Positions 17,739 through 26,335 of a stretch of 36,408 nt of DNA are shown one piece after another. Origin of the DNA: Phycisphaeraceae bacterium (GTDB lineage Bacteria > Planctomycetota > Phycisphaerae > Phycisphaerales > Phycisphaeraceae); assembly GCA_002704825.1 (NCBI GenBank), contig PAIY01000002.1, positions 1 through 36,408 on the forward strand, in the 5' to 3' direction. The position numbers and the translations under genes were made by a program. The notes beneath the pieces were generated by a model. The model saw nothing but the letters and a program-made list of their open reading frames with translations, searched no databases and was not told the DNA's origin. Each line of letters opens with the position of its first letter. Positions within the stretch are counted from its first letter, which is position 1.

Positions 17739-18968
17739 TTAGCCAGCCTGGCGATAACGAAGCACCGGAAGCGACAGCTCCCGCGCCTTGCTCACGCCTT
17801 GGCCTGCAAGTTTCTGCTGAAGTACACGTCGGACCGCTTTCACGGCATCGTCCATCTCGACAGCGTCAAGACAAACGTCACCCTGATCACAAGTCCGCTT
17901 GTAACAGGGGCCACAAGCCACATCTGCTACAAGTTTTTCTCCCTGCCCATAAAGGGCGATTTCCTGCTGACAGGTAGGACCAAACAAAACCACCACGCCT
18001 TTCTCCAACGCGATGGCAACATGCATGGCCATGGTATCCCCGCTCAGCAGCACAGTGCACAAGTCAACCAACGCGACAAACGCCGGTTCCTTGTGATGCG
18101 TCTCTCCGTCGAACACGCCTTCTGATGCACCTGCGAGATCGAGCTTTCTGATAATCTCGTCGATGATCGGCCGTTCGTCCGGACCACCCAGGAGCAGAAC
18201 CTGTAGGCCAGGTTCAAGAGCTTTGAGCTCCTGGATTAATGCAGCCTGTTTCCCAGCAGGCCACATCTTGTTCGCAAATACTTTGCCCGCGCCAACATTG
18301 ATTCCCAATGTCGGGCGTGCTTCATCCCATCCCTGTTCACTCAGACGCGAAACATGCTTGGCACGTTCATCAGCGTCCAACGGGAGGGTGTATCTTTGTT
18401 TGTTGTATTGCCAACCAAAAGCACTGTAGACAAGCTCCTGGTAGGTCTTGGTATTCAGGTTGAATTTCAGATCGTCGGATAAGCCCAGTTCAAAGTAACT
18501 CACCGCTTCGTCATTGAGCGGAATTGGCGTGCCATGCCTGCTCAGTCCGACACCAAGTTTTTTCTTGGCTTGGATGCCCATCGCCAAACCTGCTGGTTCA
18601 GCTTCTTTGTCCAGGCAGATCATCAAATCAAATTCTTCACGCATCAGTGTCATCGCATTAATTGCATCGAACACCAACAGGCGATCAATGTCGGGGTGAC
18701 CAGCCAGCATGCGTGCAGCATTGGGTTTGGTGATCCAGGTGATCTGAGCATTGCGATATTGGCTGCGCAGTTCAGGCAAAATACACAGGGTCCGAACGAC
18801 GTCACCCAACGCACCGAGCTTGATAATGCAGATGCGAGCATCGTAGGGAGCATAGTGATCGCAACCACCGCAAAGACGGTTGGCAAAACATGGCTTATCA
18901 CCACGGTAATGCCGACAGTCCGGGGCAAGGCTAGAGGCTTGGCTAAATGGCAGGGGTTGCGTACTCAT
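17739..18968 (-). CDS. Glycosyltransferase family 9 (heptosyltransferase-like) with N- and C-terminal Cys clusters
   Basis: This 409-residue GT-B enzyme is related to ADP-heptose:LPS heptosyltransferases, which extend the core of surface glycolipids. Key segments are ICIIKLGALGDVVRT (about residues 47-61), LGINVGAGKVFANKMWP, VLLLGGPDERP and LLSGDTMAMHVAIALEKGVVVLFGPT. Unusually for the family, the first 36 residues hold four Cys (18, 27, 33, 36; CGGC motif). A second group of four, CGPCYKRTCDQGDVC, lies near the C-terminus. These could bind zinc or form disulfides. It is the first gene of the glycan cluster, with an AAGGGA ribosome site upstream of the ATG. The donor need not be heptose. Confidence 0.93.
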   Translation of the reverse strand: MSTQPLPFSQASSLAPDCRHYRGDKPCFANRLCGGCDHYAPYDARICIIKLGALGDVVRTLCILPELRSQYRNAQITWITKPNAARMLAGHPDIDRLLVFDAINAMTLMREEFDLMICLDKEAEPAGLAMGIQAKKKLGVGLSRHGTPIPLNDEAVSYFELGLSDDLKFNLNTKTYQELVYSAFGWQYNKQRYTLPLDADERAKHVSRLSEQGWDEARPTLGINVGAGKVFANKMWPAGKQAALIQELKALEPGLQVLLLGGPDERPIIDEIIRKLDLAGASEGVFDGETHHKEPAFVALVDLCTVLLSGDTMAMHVAIALEKGVVVLFGPTCQQEIALYGQGEKLVADVACGPCYKRTCDQGDVCLDAVEMDDAVKAVRRVLQQKLAGQGVSKARELSLPVLRYRQAG

Positions 18969-19250
18969 GTATGATTTCCCTTGGCAGACTAATCCGAATA
19001 ATCCGCACAGATGATACGGTCGACATATTCCGGGGCCTGCTTAAGGTAAACTCGAGTAAGTTCTTCAAAGTTTTTTCTGGGGTGTATAGCTGGTTATGGG
19101 ACATAGCCAGAATTCAGACAGAGCGTCTGATAAGAAGTGGTTCAACATCCCGGAAAGTTGATAGGCCAATTGACATCAACTGATAAACGCCCGCTCAAGC
19201 CCAAGGCTGAACTGGCGAAGCCTGGGTTATCCCGGTTCACCAAGCAAGCT
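18969..19250. other. Intergenic region upstream of the glycan cluster, with two stem-loops
   Basis: No convincing gene was found here. It should contain the promoter of the glycan cluster, but no clear -35/-10 pair was found. Two structures are visible. TGGTTATG-GGA-CATAGCCA (19091-19109) has an 8-bp stem with one G-T pair. CCCAAGGCT…AGCCTGGG (19200-19226) lies about 24 nt past the stop of the small minus-strand gene and could act as its terminator, though no T-run follows. Confidence 0.4.
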
Positions 19251-19469
19251 TCACGCGCAGTCATTTTGCTCCGACGCTTCATCGCGAAGCATCAGTTGTT
19301 TCAGAGAGTAGGCTACGATGCACATCAAACGTTGCTGGTCGGATTCATCGAGTGTTTCTTTGAGATCGTCAGGTAGCTGGATTTCATCCCACGCCTGGTA
19401 GAGAGGTAACTGATACAACAGACGGGCGATCATCGCATCGACAGGGCGCTGGTTTTGTGATTGGGACAC
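19251..19469 (-). CDS. Small hypothetical acidic protein
   Basis: This is a 72-residue protein not assigned to any family. It is polar and probably helical, without membrane segment or signal (core region IARLLYQLPLYQAWDEI, then acidic LPDDLKETLDESDQQ). The GTG at 19469 is preferred to the ATG at 19493 because a strong GGGGGAG ribosome site lies 7 nt before it, while the ATG has none. It stands alone, divergent from the rhodanese lipoprotein gene. The good ribosome site and protein-like composition favour a real gene, but there is no homology support. Confidence 0.5.
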   Translation of the reverse strand: MSQSQNQRPVDAMIARLLYQLPLYQAWDEIQLPDDLKETLDESDQQRLMCIVAYSLKQLMLRDEASEQNDCA

Positions 19470-19660
19470 AAACGTTCTCCCCCGGATCCCCATTTTTGAT
19501 TGACGGGTAAAACTGGCAACGAATTGCCATCAACATAGACAAGTCTGTCTTTACATCGTCCTGATTCACAGACGACTTCACAAAGCCATGTCGAACCTGC
19601 TAACATGTTCACTTACAGGTTCTAATAGTTATTAAAACTGCCTCTGGCAGGAGGGACGCC

Positions 19661-20083
19661 TTGACTTATCGCACCATGTTTCTCGTCGGTCTGTTTTCGT
19701 TATCACTCACCCTTGGTATGCTCACCGGCTGTCAGTCAGAGCCCAAAACCAGTGATCAGGATCTATCGCAACTAGAATATCCTGAATTTCTGAAAATGAA
19801 GGCGGACCCCAAACGCACGCTGGTGATCGTCGATGTGCGATCGCCTGAACGCTACGCCGATGGCCATATCCCTGGTGCCATCAATATCAGCATTCCCGAC
19901 CTGCGCCCCGGTGATGAACGCCTGGCACAGGCAACGGACATTGTCGTTTATGCCACCGGATGGACGGAGTATCTCTCCCCGGCGGCTGCCAAGAAGCTGC
20001 TTGCTTTGAAATATGAAAACGTCTACGACTTCCGTGGTGGGATCGAAATGTGGCAGGCCTACGGCGGCAAAGTCGTCCAGTAA
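19661..20083 (+). CDS. Lipoprotein with a degenerate rhodanese domain (no catalytic Cys)
   Basis: This is a 140-residue exported lipoprotein. The signal peptide ends in lipobox LTGC with Cys24. The rhodanese fold follows from about residue 36: VIVDVRSPERYADGHIPGAINI is a textbook CH2A-like start. At the active-site loop, where sulfurtransferases have Tyr-Cys, this protein has VVYATGWTEYLS with Ala98, so it should not transfer sulfur. It may instead bind a ligand or protein in the periplasm. The TTG start has a GGAGGG site at ideal spacing; the ATG at codon 6 is possible but would shorten the signal peptide. It is a single gene, divergent from the small ORF at 19251. Confidence 0.87.
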   Translation: MTYRTMFLVGLFSLSLTLGMLTGCQSEPKTSDQDLSQLEYPEFLKMKADPKRTLVIVDVRSPERYADGHIPGAINISIPDLRPGDERLAQATDIVVYATGWTEYLSPAAAKKLLALKYENVYDFRGGIEMWQAYGGKVVQ

Positions 20084-20184
20084 TCACACCACAGTCAAGC
20101 CAACCCCATCCACATCAACACCAATGCTATCGCCAGCTTTGCGCGATGTCGGTGTCCTGCTTCTCCATATCAAGACGCAAACCG

Positions 20185-21066
20185 CTACGCTGTCTGCATC
20201 GGTGGTTCTGCGGATTGGTTTTGATTCAATGCTTCAGCAAAGCGATTGCGGTACCACTTGAGCAGAATCAGATACACCCCGCAGATGACAACCAACACGA
20301 TCGCGCCAATCATTGGCCCGACTGTGTAAAGCAGTGTCCGCATGCTAATGGGGGCCTTGGTCATATTCAGACTCGTCGACAGATACCCACTGTAAACACC
20401 ACATAACACCAGGAAAAGCAAGGTTGCCAGACTCAGCCAACGGCTGAAATTGGACATGCCTTGATGCGGGATCATCCTGGCGATGGATGACGCATGCCAA
20501 AGCATTGCACAGGCACCAATCGCAAACCAGGTCGTGATGATCCCCAGTGTTTCAAACATCCCCAGATGGTCCATGAGTTTGGGGATCAACAGACAGGCAA
20601 CAAACGCGATGATGCTTGTTGCGGTCATGAATCGCGCCAGTCTCCGAGCACTGAATTTTGATTCGCCGGACTGGTAGGGTTGTGTGAGTAACAGGAAGCC
20701 TGCCATCCCGGGGAAGAGGCTGCAGACGAAGAGCACGTCCACCACGGTCAATGATGCCGTCGCCGCCATGCGCATGTTCTGCTGGAGATTAAGCGCAAAG
20801 AGCAGGATTGCTGCTGCAAACATGATGCAGGTGATTTGGATGCATCCCAGTCCTAACCGCATCTGCTTAAGCCAACTTTCGGGGTAGCGTCGCAGCCGTT
20901 GGATTTGGGTGGTTTGACTCACTGCTTTGCCACACTCCGGGCAATCACCGTCAGGTGACATGCTCCGCAGCAGGTAGCCGCATCCGATGCAAGGCAGGTC
21001 TTCGTCAATTCGGTTCTGCTCATCGAGAACCACGCCAGCGTCCCTTGCCTGACTGATCGCATCCAT
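20185..21066 (-). CDS. Membrane protein with N-terminal zinc ribbon
   Basis: This is a 293-residue protein of unknown function. Near the N-terminus a CxxC…CxxC zinc ribbon is visible (PCIGCGYLL…GDCPECGKA, about residues 25-47), then about six to seven hydrophobic helices (from about residue 75 to 280). Ribbons with this wording are common in planctomycete membrane proteins, which is one reason for the host assignment. The ATG at 21066 is chosen because GGGGGA precedes it by 7 nt and it lies after the trpF stop; a longer frame would overlap trpF by 26 nt. It follows trpF by 40 nt, so they may share a transcript, but no link to tryptophan synthesis is evident. Confidence 0.72.
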   Translation of the reverse strand: MDAISQARDAGVVLDEQNRIDEDLPCIGCGYLLRSMSPDGDCPECGKAVSQTTQIQRLRRYPESWLKQMRLGLGCIQITCIMFAAAILLFALNLQQNMRMAATASLTVVDVLFVCSLFPGMAGFLLLTQPYQSGESKFSARRLARFMTATSIIAFVACLLIPKLMDHLGMFETLGIITTWFAIGACAMLWHASSIARMIPHQGMSNFSRWLSLATLLFLVLCGVYSGYLSTSLNMTKAPISMRTLLYTVGPMIGAIVLVVICGVYLILLKWYRNRFAEALNQNQSAEPPMQTA

Positions 21067-21106
21067 TGAATTGTCCCCCAACGCAAGAATGAAATGAAAA
21101 TCGCTG

Positions 21107-21754
21107 TCAGCTTTGCACAGCGTAAACTGCATCGCAGAATTGCTTGATCAGATTTTCGTCTTTGACACCACGCTCAACTTCCACGCCACTGGCAACATCC
21201 ACACCATAGGGTTTGACCTTGGCGATGGCCTGGCCCACATTCTCAGGCGTGAGTCCGCCTGCGAGTATCAACGGCGGCCAATGCTTCTGCTTCATGGTCG
21301 CGAGTTTGTCCCAGTCAATTGCAACACCCGTCCCGCCAGTCAAGCCATCTTTGGGCGGCGCATCGACAATGATGCCTGCAAGGTTATCACAGCGTTCTGA
21401 CCAGACATCGACTTCGTGACCAAATTTGTCATCAAACGGTAAAGCCTTGATGATCCGAAGGGGAGACAGGTAGCTGGCAAAACTCAGCGGTTCCTGGCCA
21501 TGCAACTGCACTGTTCGGATCCCAAGCTCCCTGGTGGTTGAGATAATCTGTTCCGTCGAGGCATCGCAGAATAGTGCTACGGGTTCAACGAATGCAGGTA
21601 ACGCCTTGAGGATAATCTGTGCTTTTTCCGCTGTGACCACGCGCGGTGATTGACTGACAAAGTTCAGACCAATCGCATCAGCGCCAGCTTCGACCGCAGA
21701 CAACGCCGGGTTCGCATCAGTAAAGCCACAGATTTTGATTCGGGTTCGTTTCAT
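21107..21754 (-). CDS. trpF: Phosphoribosylanthranilate isomerase TrpF
   Basis: TrpF converts N-(5-phosphoribosyl)anthranilate to CdRP, the third step from chorismate to tryptophan, in the cytoplasm. The 215-residue TIM barrel has the typical start IKICGF (catalytic Cys9), ADAIGLNFVSQSPR, and VQLHGQE. The catalytic Asp lies in GIIVDAPPKDGLTGGTG. The phosphate-binding loops are LILAGGLTPENV and VDVASGVEVERGVKD. An AGGTGG ribosome site precedes the ATG. No other trp genes are in the window, so the pathway is dispersed. A CCACAGAG palindromic repeat lies between it and the upstream helicase gene. Confidence 0.97.
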   Translation of the reverse strand: MKRTRIKICGFTDANPALSAVEAGADAIGLNFVSQSPRVVTAEKAQIILKALPAFVEPVALFCDASTEQIISTTRELGIRTVQLHGQEPLSFASYLSPLRIIKALPFDDKFGHEVDVWSERCDNLAGIIVDAPPKDGLTGGTGVAIDWDKLATMKQKHWPPLILAGGLTPENVGQAIAKVKPYGVDVASGVEVERGVKDENLIKQFCDAVYAVQS

Positions 21755-21826
21755 GGTTCACCACCTGTTAGATACTACGAATCAACATGGGGCCTGGTTT
21801 ACATGAAAATCAGAAAACCAGAAATT

Positions 21827-21926
21827 TTAACCACAGAGGAAACAGAGAGCACTGAGTTGAGCATGTTGCTAGCCGTTGCTTTTCTCTTCTTGACTCTGAA
21901 TCCTCTGTGTTCTTTGTGGTAAAAAA
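21827..21926. repeat. CCACAGAG-type palindromic repeat, copy A
   Basis: The left arm TTAACCACAGAGG… (21827-21856) and the right arm …CCTCTGTG…TTTGTGGTAA (21894-21926) are imperfect inverted repeats around a 37-nt centre. The element lies downstream of the helicase stop and upstream of trpF. A second copy lies at 28837. Such units occur dispersed in many environmental genomes; a role as transcript end or mRNA stabiliser is possible. Confidence 0.7.
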
Positions 21927-21953
21927 ATGTCTTGGAAAAAACCAAGATTGATT

Positions 21954-24227
21954 TTAAAAATCCACTACTTCCAACCGTGCATATTGCAGGATCAGCGTTT
22001 TGACACCAGCTCGTTCAAAGCCGATGGTCGCGCGGGTATGCGCGCCGCTTGATCGCACCTGAATCACCTTGCCGAACCCGAATTGGGGATGGCGGACCAT
22101 CGTGCCTGGGGGATATTCCTGGAGCAATGGATCATCACTTTCGGATTTGACGCCGCCCCCGAAATGACCAACACGATCGCCTTGATCTGCCACGTTGTTG
22201 GTCTCCATGAGTTCACGTGGTAACTCAGTGAGAAAGCGGCTTGGGATGGTGGAAGACGATTTGCCAAACACCGTTCGGAACCGGGCATTGGTGAGCAACA
22301 ACACGCGCATCGCACGCGTGATCCCCACGAAACACAGGCGACGTTCTTCCTCAATCGTGCGTTCCTGAAGGGACCGTTCGTGTGGCAATAATCCATCTTC
22401 CATACCCAGCATCGCAACCACCGGGAACTCCAATCCCTTGGCAGCGTGCAATGTCATCAACGTTACGCAGCCTTCATCCTGTTCAATGCTGTCGGTGTCA
22501 CTGACGAGCGCAACCTGTTCGAGATAAGCAAGCATTTTATCCATCAGCGACAAGCCGGAGACCTCGGTGGTCTGGGCATCGAAGTCGGTGACCTGATCGT
22601 TCTCAAATTGCTGAACCGAACTGATCAATTCACCAAGGTTTTCAATGCGATCACCATCAGGGTCAGAGTTGTCATTGCGGTAGCGTTCTTCCAATCCTGA
22701 TTCGCGGAGAATGATTTCAACGTATTGTCGCAGTGAATCTTCACAGGTGCCTTGTTCGAGCTTCATCCGCCATTGATCGAGTAACGCTGCGAATTTTTTG
22801 ACACTGTTGATCGCGCGGCTATTCAGTGATGCAACGACCTCGGCTTGACGCATTAGTTCATAGACGGGGATGTGGGATGCCACGCTGTGGACCTGCAATG
22901 CTTTGACAGTTGCATCACTGATCCCACGTGGGGGCATGTTCACGATTCGCAGCAGGTTCACCTCGTCATCAGGATTGACGATGGCCCGCAGATACGCACA
23001 GGCATCCTTGATTTCCTTGCGGTCAAAGAAGGCTGTGCCTCGGGCAATCAGGTAGGGGATCGCGCGGTTGCGCAGTTGGTCTTCAATGACACGCGAAAGT
23101 GAATTGGTGCGGTAAAAGACAGCAAAATCACTCCAGGCTAAACCCAGTTCGACTTTTAGTTTTTCAAACTCGTCGACCACGATCTTCGCTTCATGCCGTT
23201 CGTCGGAACAGGCATAGCAATGGATCGGAGCACCTTTTTCATTCTCCGTCCAAAGTGCTTTGTGTTTGCGTTCGGAGTTGTTTTGAATCAAATGGTCCGC
23301 AGCAGCAAGGATCAATTGCGTCGACCGATAGTTCTGTTCGAGCTTGACGATCTTGGCTTTGGGGTAGTACTGCTCAAACTCAAGAATGTTCTTGATGTTG
23401 GCACCACGCCACCCGTAAATGGATTGGTCCGGGTCACCGGTGACATTGAGGTTGCCATGCTTGTGGGCCAGGCTGTGCGCGAGGATGAACTGCGCGTGGT
23501 TGGTGTCCTGGTATTCGTCGATGAGTATGTACTTGAAGCGTTCCTGAAGTTCGTCCAATGCAGCAGGGAAAAACTTCATGAGTTTGACGGTCTGGAGAAT
23601 CAGGTCATCAAAGTCCAAGGCTTTATTCTTGGTGAGAATCGCCTGGTACTTTTCGTAGACCGCTGCTGCCTTTTTGGAAAAGAAATCATGGGCCGACTTG
23701 GCGAAATCTTCGGGGCCGATCAGTTCATTTTTCGCACCGGAAATGGTGTGCAGCATCTTGCCTGGCGGGAAGTGGTTTGAGTTCATATTCAAATCGCTTA
23801 ACGCCTGCTTCATCGCACGGGTCTGATCGGATGTGTCGTAAATCGTAAAGGATGGCGAGAGGTTTAACGTCGTTGCATACTTGCGGAGAATGCGCGAACA
23901 CAAACTGTGGAACGTACCAATCATCACCGCGTTGGACTGACGTTCGGTGAGCAGTTGGCCGACACGTTCACGCATCTCACCTGCAGCCTTGTTGGTGAAG
24001 GTGATCGCCAGCACATTCCACGGCGCGATGTCACATCGCTGAACCAGATACGCGATCCGGCGGGTGATGGTGCGCGTCTTGCCTGAACCGGCACCGGCGA
24101 GCACCAGCATCGGCCCATCCACATGCGTCACTGCTTCAACCTGCGGTGCCGTCAAACCTTCCAATAACGGGTCCACTTCCTCCACCGGTGGCAGAGGGTT
24201 ATTGTCGAAATCCATTTCTTCTTGCAT
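21954..24227 (-). CDS. UvrD/PcrA-family 3'-5' DNA helicase
   Basis: This 757-residue SF1A helicase for repair and replication restart has all expected motifs. These are Walker A LAGAGSGKTRTITRRI (about residues 42-57), ITFTNKAAGEMRERV, motif II LIDEYQDTN, and motif III TGDPDQSIYGWRGA. They continue with LEQNYRST, TLHAAKGLEFPVV and motif VI EERRLCFVGITRAMRVL. The C-terminal 60 residues (YPPGTMVRHPQFGFGKV…) form the Tudor-like domain found in PcrA/UvrD, which contacts RNA polymerase. The ATG at 24227 (MQEEMDF) is preferred; the longer frame lacks a ribosome site. A TATCAT box lies 6 nt before this start, so the mRNA may have almost no leader. The gene is divergent from mnmG. Confidence 0.95.
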   Translation of the reverse strand: MQEEMDFDNNPLPPVEEVDPLLEGLTAPQVEAVTHVDGPMLVLAGAGSGKTRTITRRIAYLVQRCDIAPWNVLAITFTNKAAGEMRERVGQLLTERQSNAVMIGTFHSLCSRILRKYATTLNLSPSFTIYDTSDQTRAMKQALSDLNMNSNHFPPGKMLHTISGAKNELIGPEDFAKSAHDFFSKKAAAVYEKYQAILTKNKALDFDDLILQTVKLMKFFPAALDELQERFKYILIDEYQDTNHAQFILAHSLAHKHGNLNVTGDPDQSIYGWRGANIKNILEFEQYYPKAKIVKLEQNYRSTQLILAAADHLIQNNSERKHKALWTENEKGAPIHCYACSDERHEAKIVVDEFEKLKVELGLAWSDFAVFYRTNSLSRVIEDQLRNRAIPYLIARGTAFFDRKEIKDACAYLRAIVNPDDEVNLLRIVNMPPRGISDATVKALQVHSVASHIPVYELMRQAEVVASLNSRAINSVKKFAALLDQWRMKLEQGTCEDSLRQYVEIILRESGLEERYRNDNSDPDGDRIENLGELISSVQQFENDQVTDFDAQTTEVSGLSLMDKMLAYLEQVALVSDTDSIEQDEGCVTLMTLHAAKGLEFPVVAMLGMEDGLLPHERSLQERTIEEERRLCFVGITRAMRVLLLTNARFRTVFGKSSSTIPSRFLTELPRELMETNNVADQGDRVGHFGGGVKSESDDPLLQEYPPGTMVRHPQFGFGKVIQVRSSGAHTRATIGFERAGVKTLILQYARLEVVDF

Positions 24228-24381
24228 GGCCCCATGATAACACAGTTGGACATCATTTTTTTGAACCGGCAAGACGACCAGAACGCCAAGTTAAGAGAGA
24301 AAGAAACTTTGATTTTGGTTGCTGGGGTATGTATGTGTCTGGACGGATTCCTGGCGGTTCAATCTGTTTGTCGGTTTACTG

Positions 24382-24387
24382 TATAAT
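24382..24387 (+). promoter_or_regulatory. Consensus -10 box (TATAAT) 9 nt before the mnmG start
   Basis: A perfect TATAAT ends 9 nt before the mnmG ATG, which would put transcription start at or within 3 nt of the start codon and leave no room for a ribosome site. The -35 is weak (TTCAAT at 18 bp spacing). The same arrangement is seen at xseA and xseB. Confidence 0.6.
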
Positions 24388-24396
24388 GCTCCGTCT

Positions 24397-26244
24397 ATGC
24401 CCGCCCAGGACGTTGACATTGTGGTGATTGGTGGGGGACATGCCGGCAGTGAAGCTGCCTGGGCGTGTGCCAATCTTGGTGTGCGCGTTGCCATGATCAC
24501 CATGGAAGTCAACAAGATCGGTGCGATGAGCTGTAACCCGGCGATCGGCGGCTTGGCCAAGGGGCAGATTGTCCGTGAGATCGACGCGCTGGGTGGCCTG
24601 ATGGGAATCGCAGCAGATAATACCGGCATTCAGTTCCGCATCCTCAATGCTTCCAAGGGGCCAGCGGTGCGTGGCCCGCGTTGTCAAAGCGACAAATATG
24701 CCTATGCCCGGGAAGTCCAGCGACTGCTCAAAACGCGAAGCAATATCCAGCTGATCCAAGGCGTCGTCGATGACATCCTCGTCGAAGATGGCAAGACGCA
24801 TGGCGTGGTCTATTCCAATCCTCAGCAGGGCATTAATCACCAAACCCTCAACGCTGCAGCGGTGATTCTCACCACTGGCACCTTCATGCGTGGGCTCATG
24901 CACACCGGTGAAGCCAAAACCCAGGGCGGTCGCGTGGATGAAGGTTCGGCTGAAGGGATCAGTGGTAATCTCACCAAACTTGGTTTGGAACTCGGACGCC
25001 TCAAGACCGGCACGCCGCCACGTCTTGCTGCTGAGAGTATCAACTTTGACATCCTCAAAGAACAGCCTGGTGACGAGCAACCCCAGCCGTTCTCGGACAT
25101 GACCGGCATCGCCAGTTTCCCCCCGCAAAAGCAGGTCTGTTGCTGGATCACCGAAACCTGTGCGGACAGTCATGAACACATCAAAGCCAACCTCGATCGG
25201 GCGCCGCTGTTTAACGGCCAGATCGAAAAAGGCAGTGTCGGCCCGCGGTATTGCCCGAGCATTGAAGACAAGGTGATGCGCTTCGCGGATCGTCAATCGC
25301 ATCACGTGTTCCTCGAGCCTGAGTCATTGGAAACCAACGAGATTTACTGCAACGGCATTTCGACATCACTGCCCCGTGACGTGCAGGATGTGATTGTCCA
25401 TAACCTACCCGGCTGTGAGAATGCCAGGATTCTCAAGTATGGCTATGCGGTGGAATATGACATGGTTTGGCCGCACCAGATTGATGCGACGTGTATGACC
25501 AAGTCCATCCACGGTCTGTTTCTGGCGGGACAAATCAACGGCACGTCCGGTTACGAGGAAGCCGCAGGACAAGGACTCATTGCAGGTCTTAATGCTGTGC
25601 GATACATGCAGGGCAAGGACGAGATTCGCTTTGGTCGTGATCAATGTTATCTGGGTGTGATGATGGATGACCTGATCACCAAGACGCCACGCGAGCCGTA
25701 CCGCATGTTCACCAGTCGTGCCGAGTTTCGTTTACAACTGCGCTCGGATAATGCAGCGGATCGTTTAACACCCATCGGCCGGGATTTGGGATTGGTCGAC
25801 GATGCGCGTTGGGAGCATTTTGAGCATCGCAAACAAACGGTCGATGCCATCAACCAGACGCTCATCAAGACTGCTTACCAAGGCATGCGACTCATTGACT
25901 GGTGCAAACGCCCGGAAGTCAATCGCCAATGGTTGACCGACCGCGTCACCGGCCCGGAAGGTGAAATATTTTCCCGGTACCCGATGTTACTTGATCATGT
26001 GTTGGCACAAGTGATGTATGACGGGTATCTTGATCGTCAGGCGCGTGATATTGAGCGTCTGCGTCAACAGGAAAAAGTCCAGCTGCCTGAGCATTTCGAC
26101 TACAACGCCGTGGTCGGTTTGCGAAACGAATCCAAGGCAGTGCTCGATAAATTCCGTCCTCGCACGATGGGACAGGCTTCGCGTTTAGCTGGTATCACAC
26201 CTGCTGACTTAATGGTTTTGAGCGTGGCATTAGGTAGACGCTAA
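24397..26244 (+). CDS. mnmG: tRNA uridine-5-carboxymethylaminomethyl modification enzyme MnmG (GidA)
   Basis: MnmG is the FAD-dependent partner of MnmE that installs carboxymethylaminomethyl groups on wobble U34 of certain tRNAs. The 615-residue protein has the FAD dinucleotide motif VVIGGGHAGSEAAWA (about residues 8-22), then MSCNPAIGGLAKGQIVREIDALGG and RGPRCQSDKYAY. The family motifs LKTGTPPRL, RYCPSIEDKV and GLFLAGQINGTSGYEEAAGQG follow. A C-terminal helical MnmE/tRNA-binding domain ends in GITPADLMVLSVALGRR. The ATG at 24397 (MPAQDVD) is chosen from the family N-terminus; the upstream in-frame extension is not conserved-looking. It probably starts from a near-leaderless promoter. mnmE is not in the window. 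Confidence 0.98.
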   Translation: MPAQDVDIVVIGGGHAGSEAAWACANLGVRVAMITMEVNKIGAMSCNPAIGGLAKGQIVREIDALGGLMGIAADNTGIQFRILNASKGPAVRGPRCQSDKYAYAREVQRLLKTRSNIQLIQGVVDDILVEDGKTHGVVYSNPQQGINHQTLNAAAVILTTGTFMRGLMHTGEAKTQGGRVDEGSAEGISGNLTKLGLELGRLKTGTPPRLAAESINFDILKEQPGDEQPQPFSDMTGIASFPPQKQVCCWITETCADSHEHIKANLDRAPLFNGQIEKGSVGPRYCPSIEDKVMRFADRQSHHVFLEPESLETNEIYCNGISTSLPRDVQDVIVHNLPGCENARILKYGYAVEYDMVWPHQIDATCMTKSIHGLFLAGQINGTSGYEEAAGQGLIAGLNAVRYMQGKDEIRFGRDQCYLGVMMDDLITKTPREPYRMFTSRAEFRLQLRSDNAADRLTPIGRDLGLVDDARWEHFEHRKQTVDAINQTLIKTAYQGMRLIDWCKRPEVNRQWLTDRVTGPEGEIFSRYPMLLDHVLAQVMYDGYLDRQARDIERLRQQEKVQLPEHFDYNAVVGLRNESKAVLDKFRPRTMGQASRLAGITPADLMVLSVALGRR

Positions 26245-26274
26245 TTCGACTTTGTATTCAGTGTAAACATTCTT

Positions 26275-26291
26275 TTGACACAATGTTGTGT
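26275..26291 (+). promoter_or_regulatory. TTGACA box overlapping a dyad upstream of zwf
   Basis: In the 91-nt gap before zwf, a consensus TTGACA (26275-26280) overlaps the inverted repeat ACACAA-TG-TTGTGT (26278-26291). This could be a -35 element covered by an operator controlling zwf. No good -10 box lies at 16-18 bp, so the promoter reading is uncertain. Confidence 0.35.
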
Positions 26292-26335
26292 ATACCCGCT
26301 TGCAGCGCGAGCAGGTTTGTTGTTTGATAGGGGCC

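Noticed and set aside
19137-19376. 79-codon open frame on the plus strand
   Set aside because: It is antisense to the small minus-strand gene that has a much better ribosome site, and its composition is not protein-like.
24376-25305. 309-codon open frame on the minus strand opposite mnmG
   Set aside because: It lies fully inside the conserved mnmG sequence and shows no motif.
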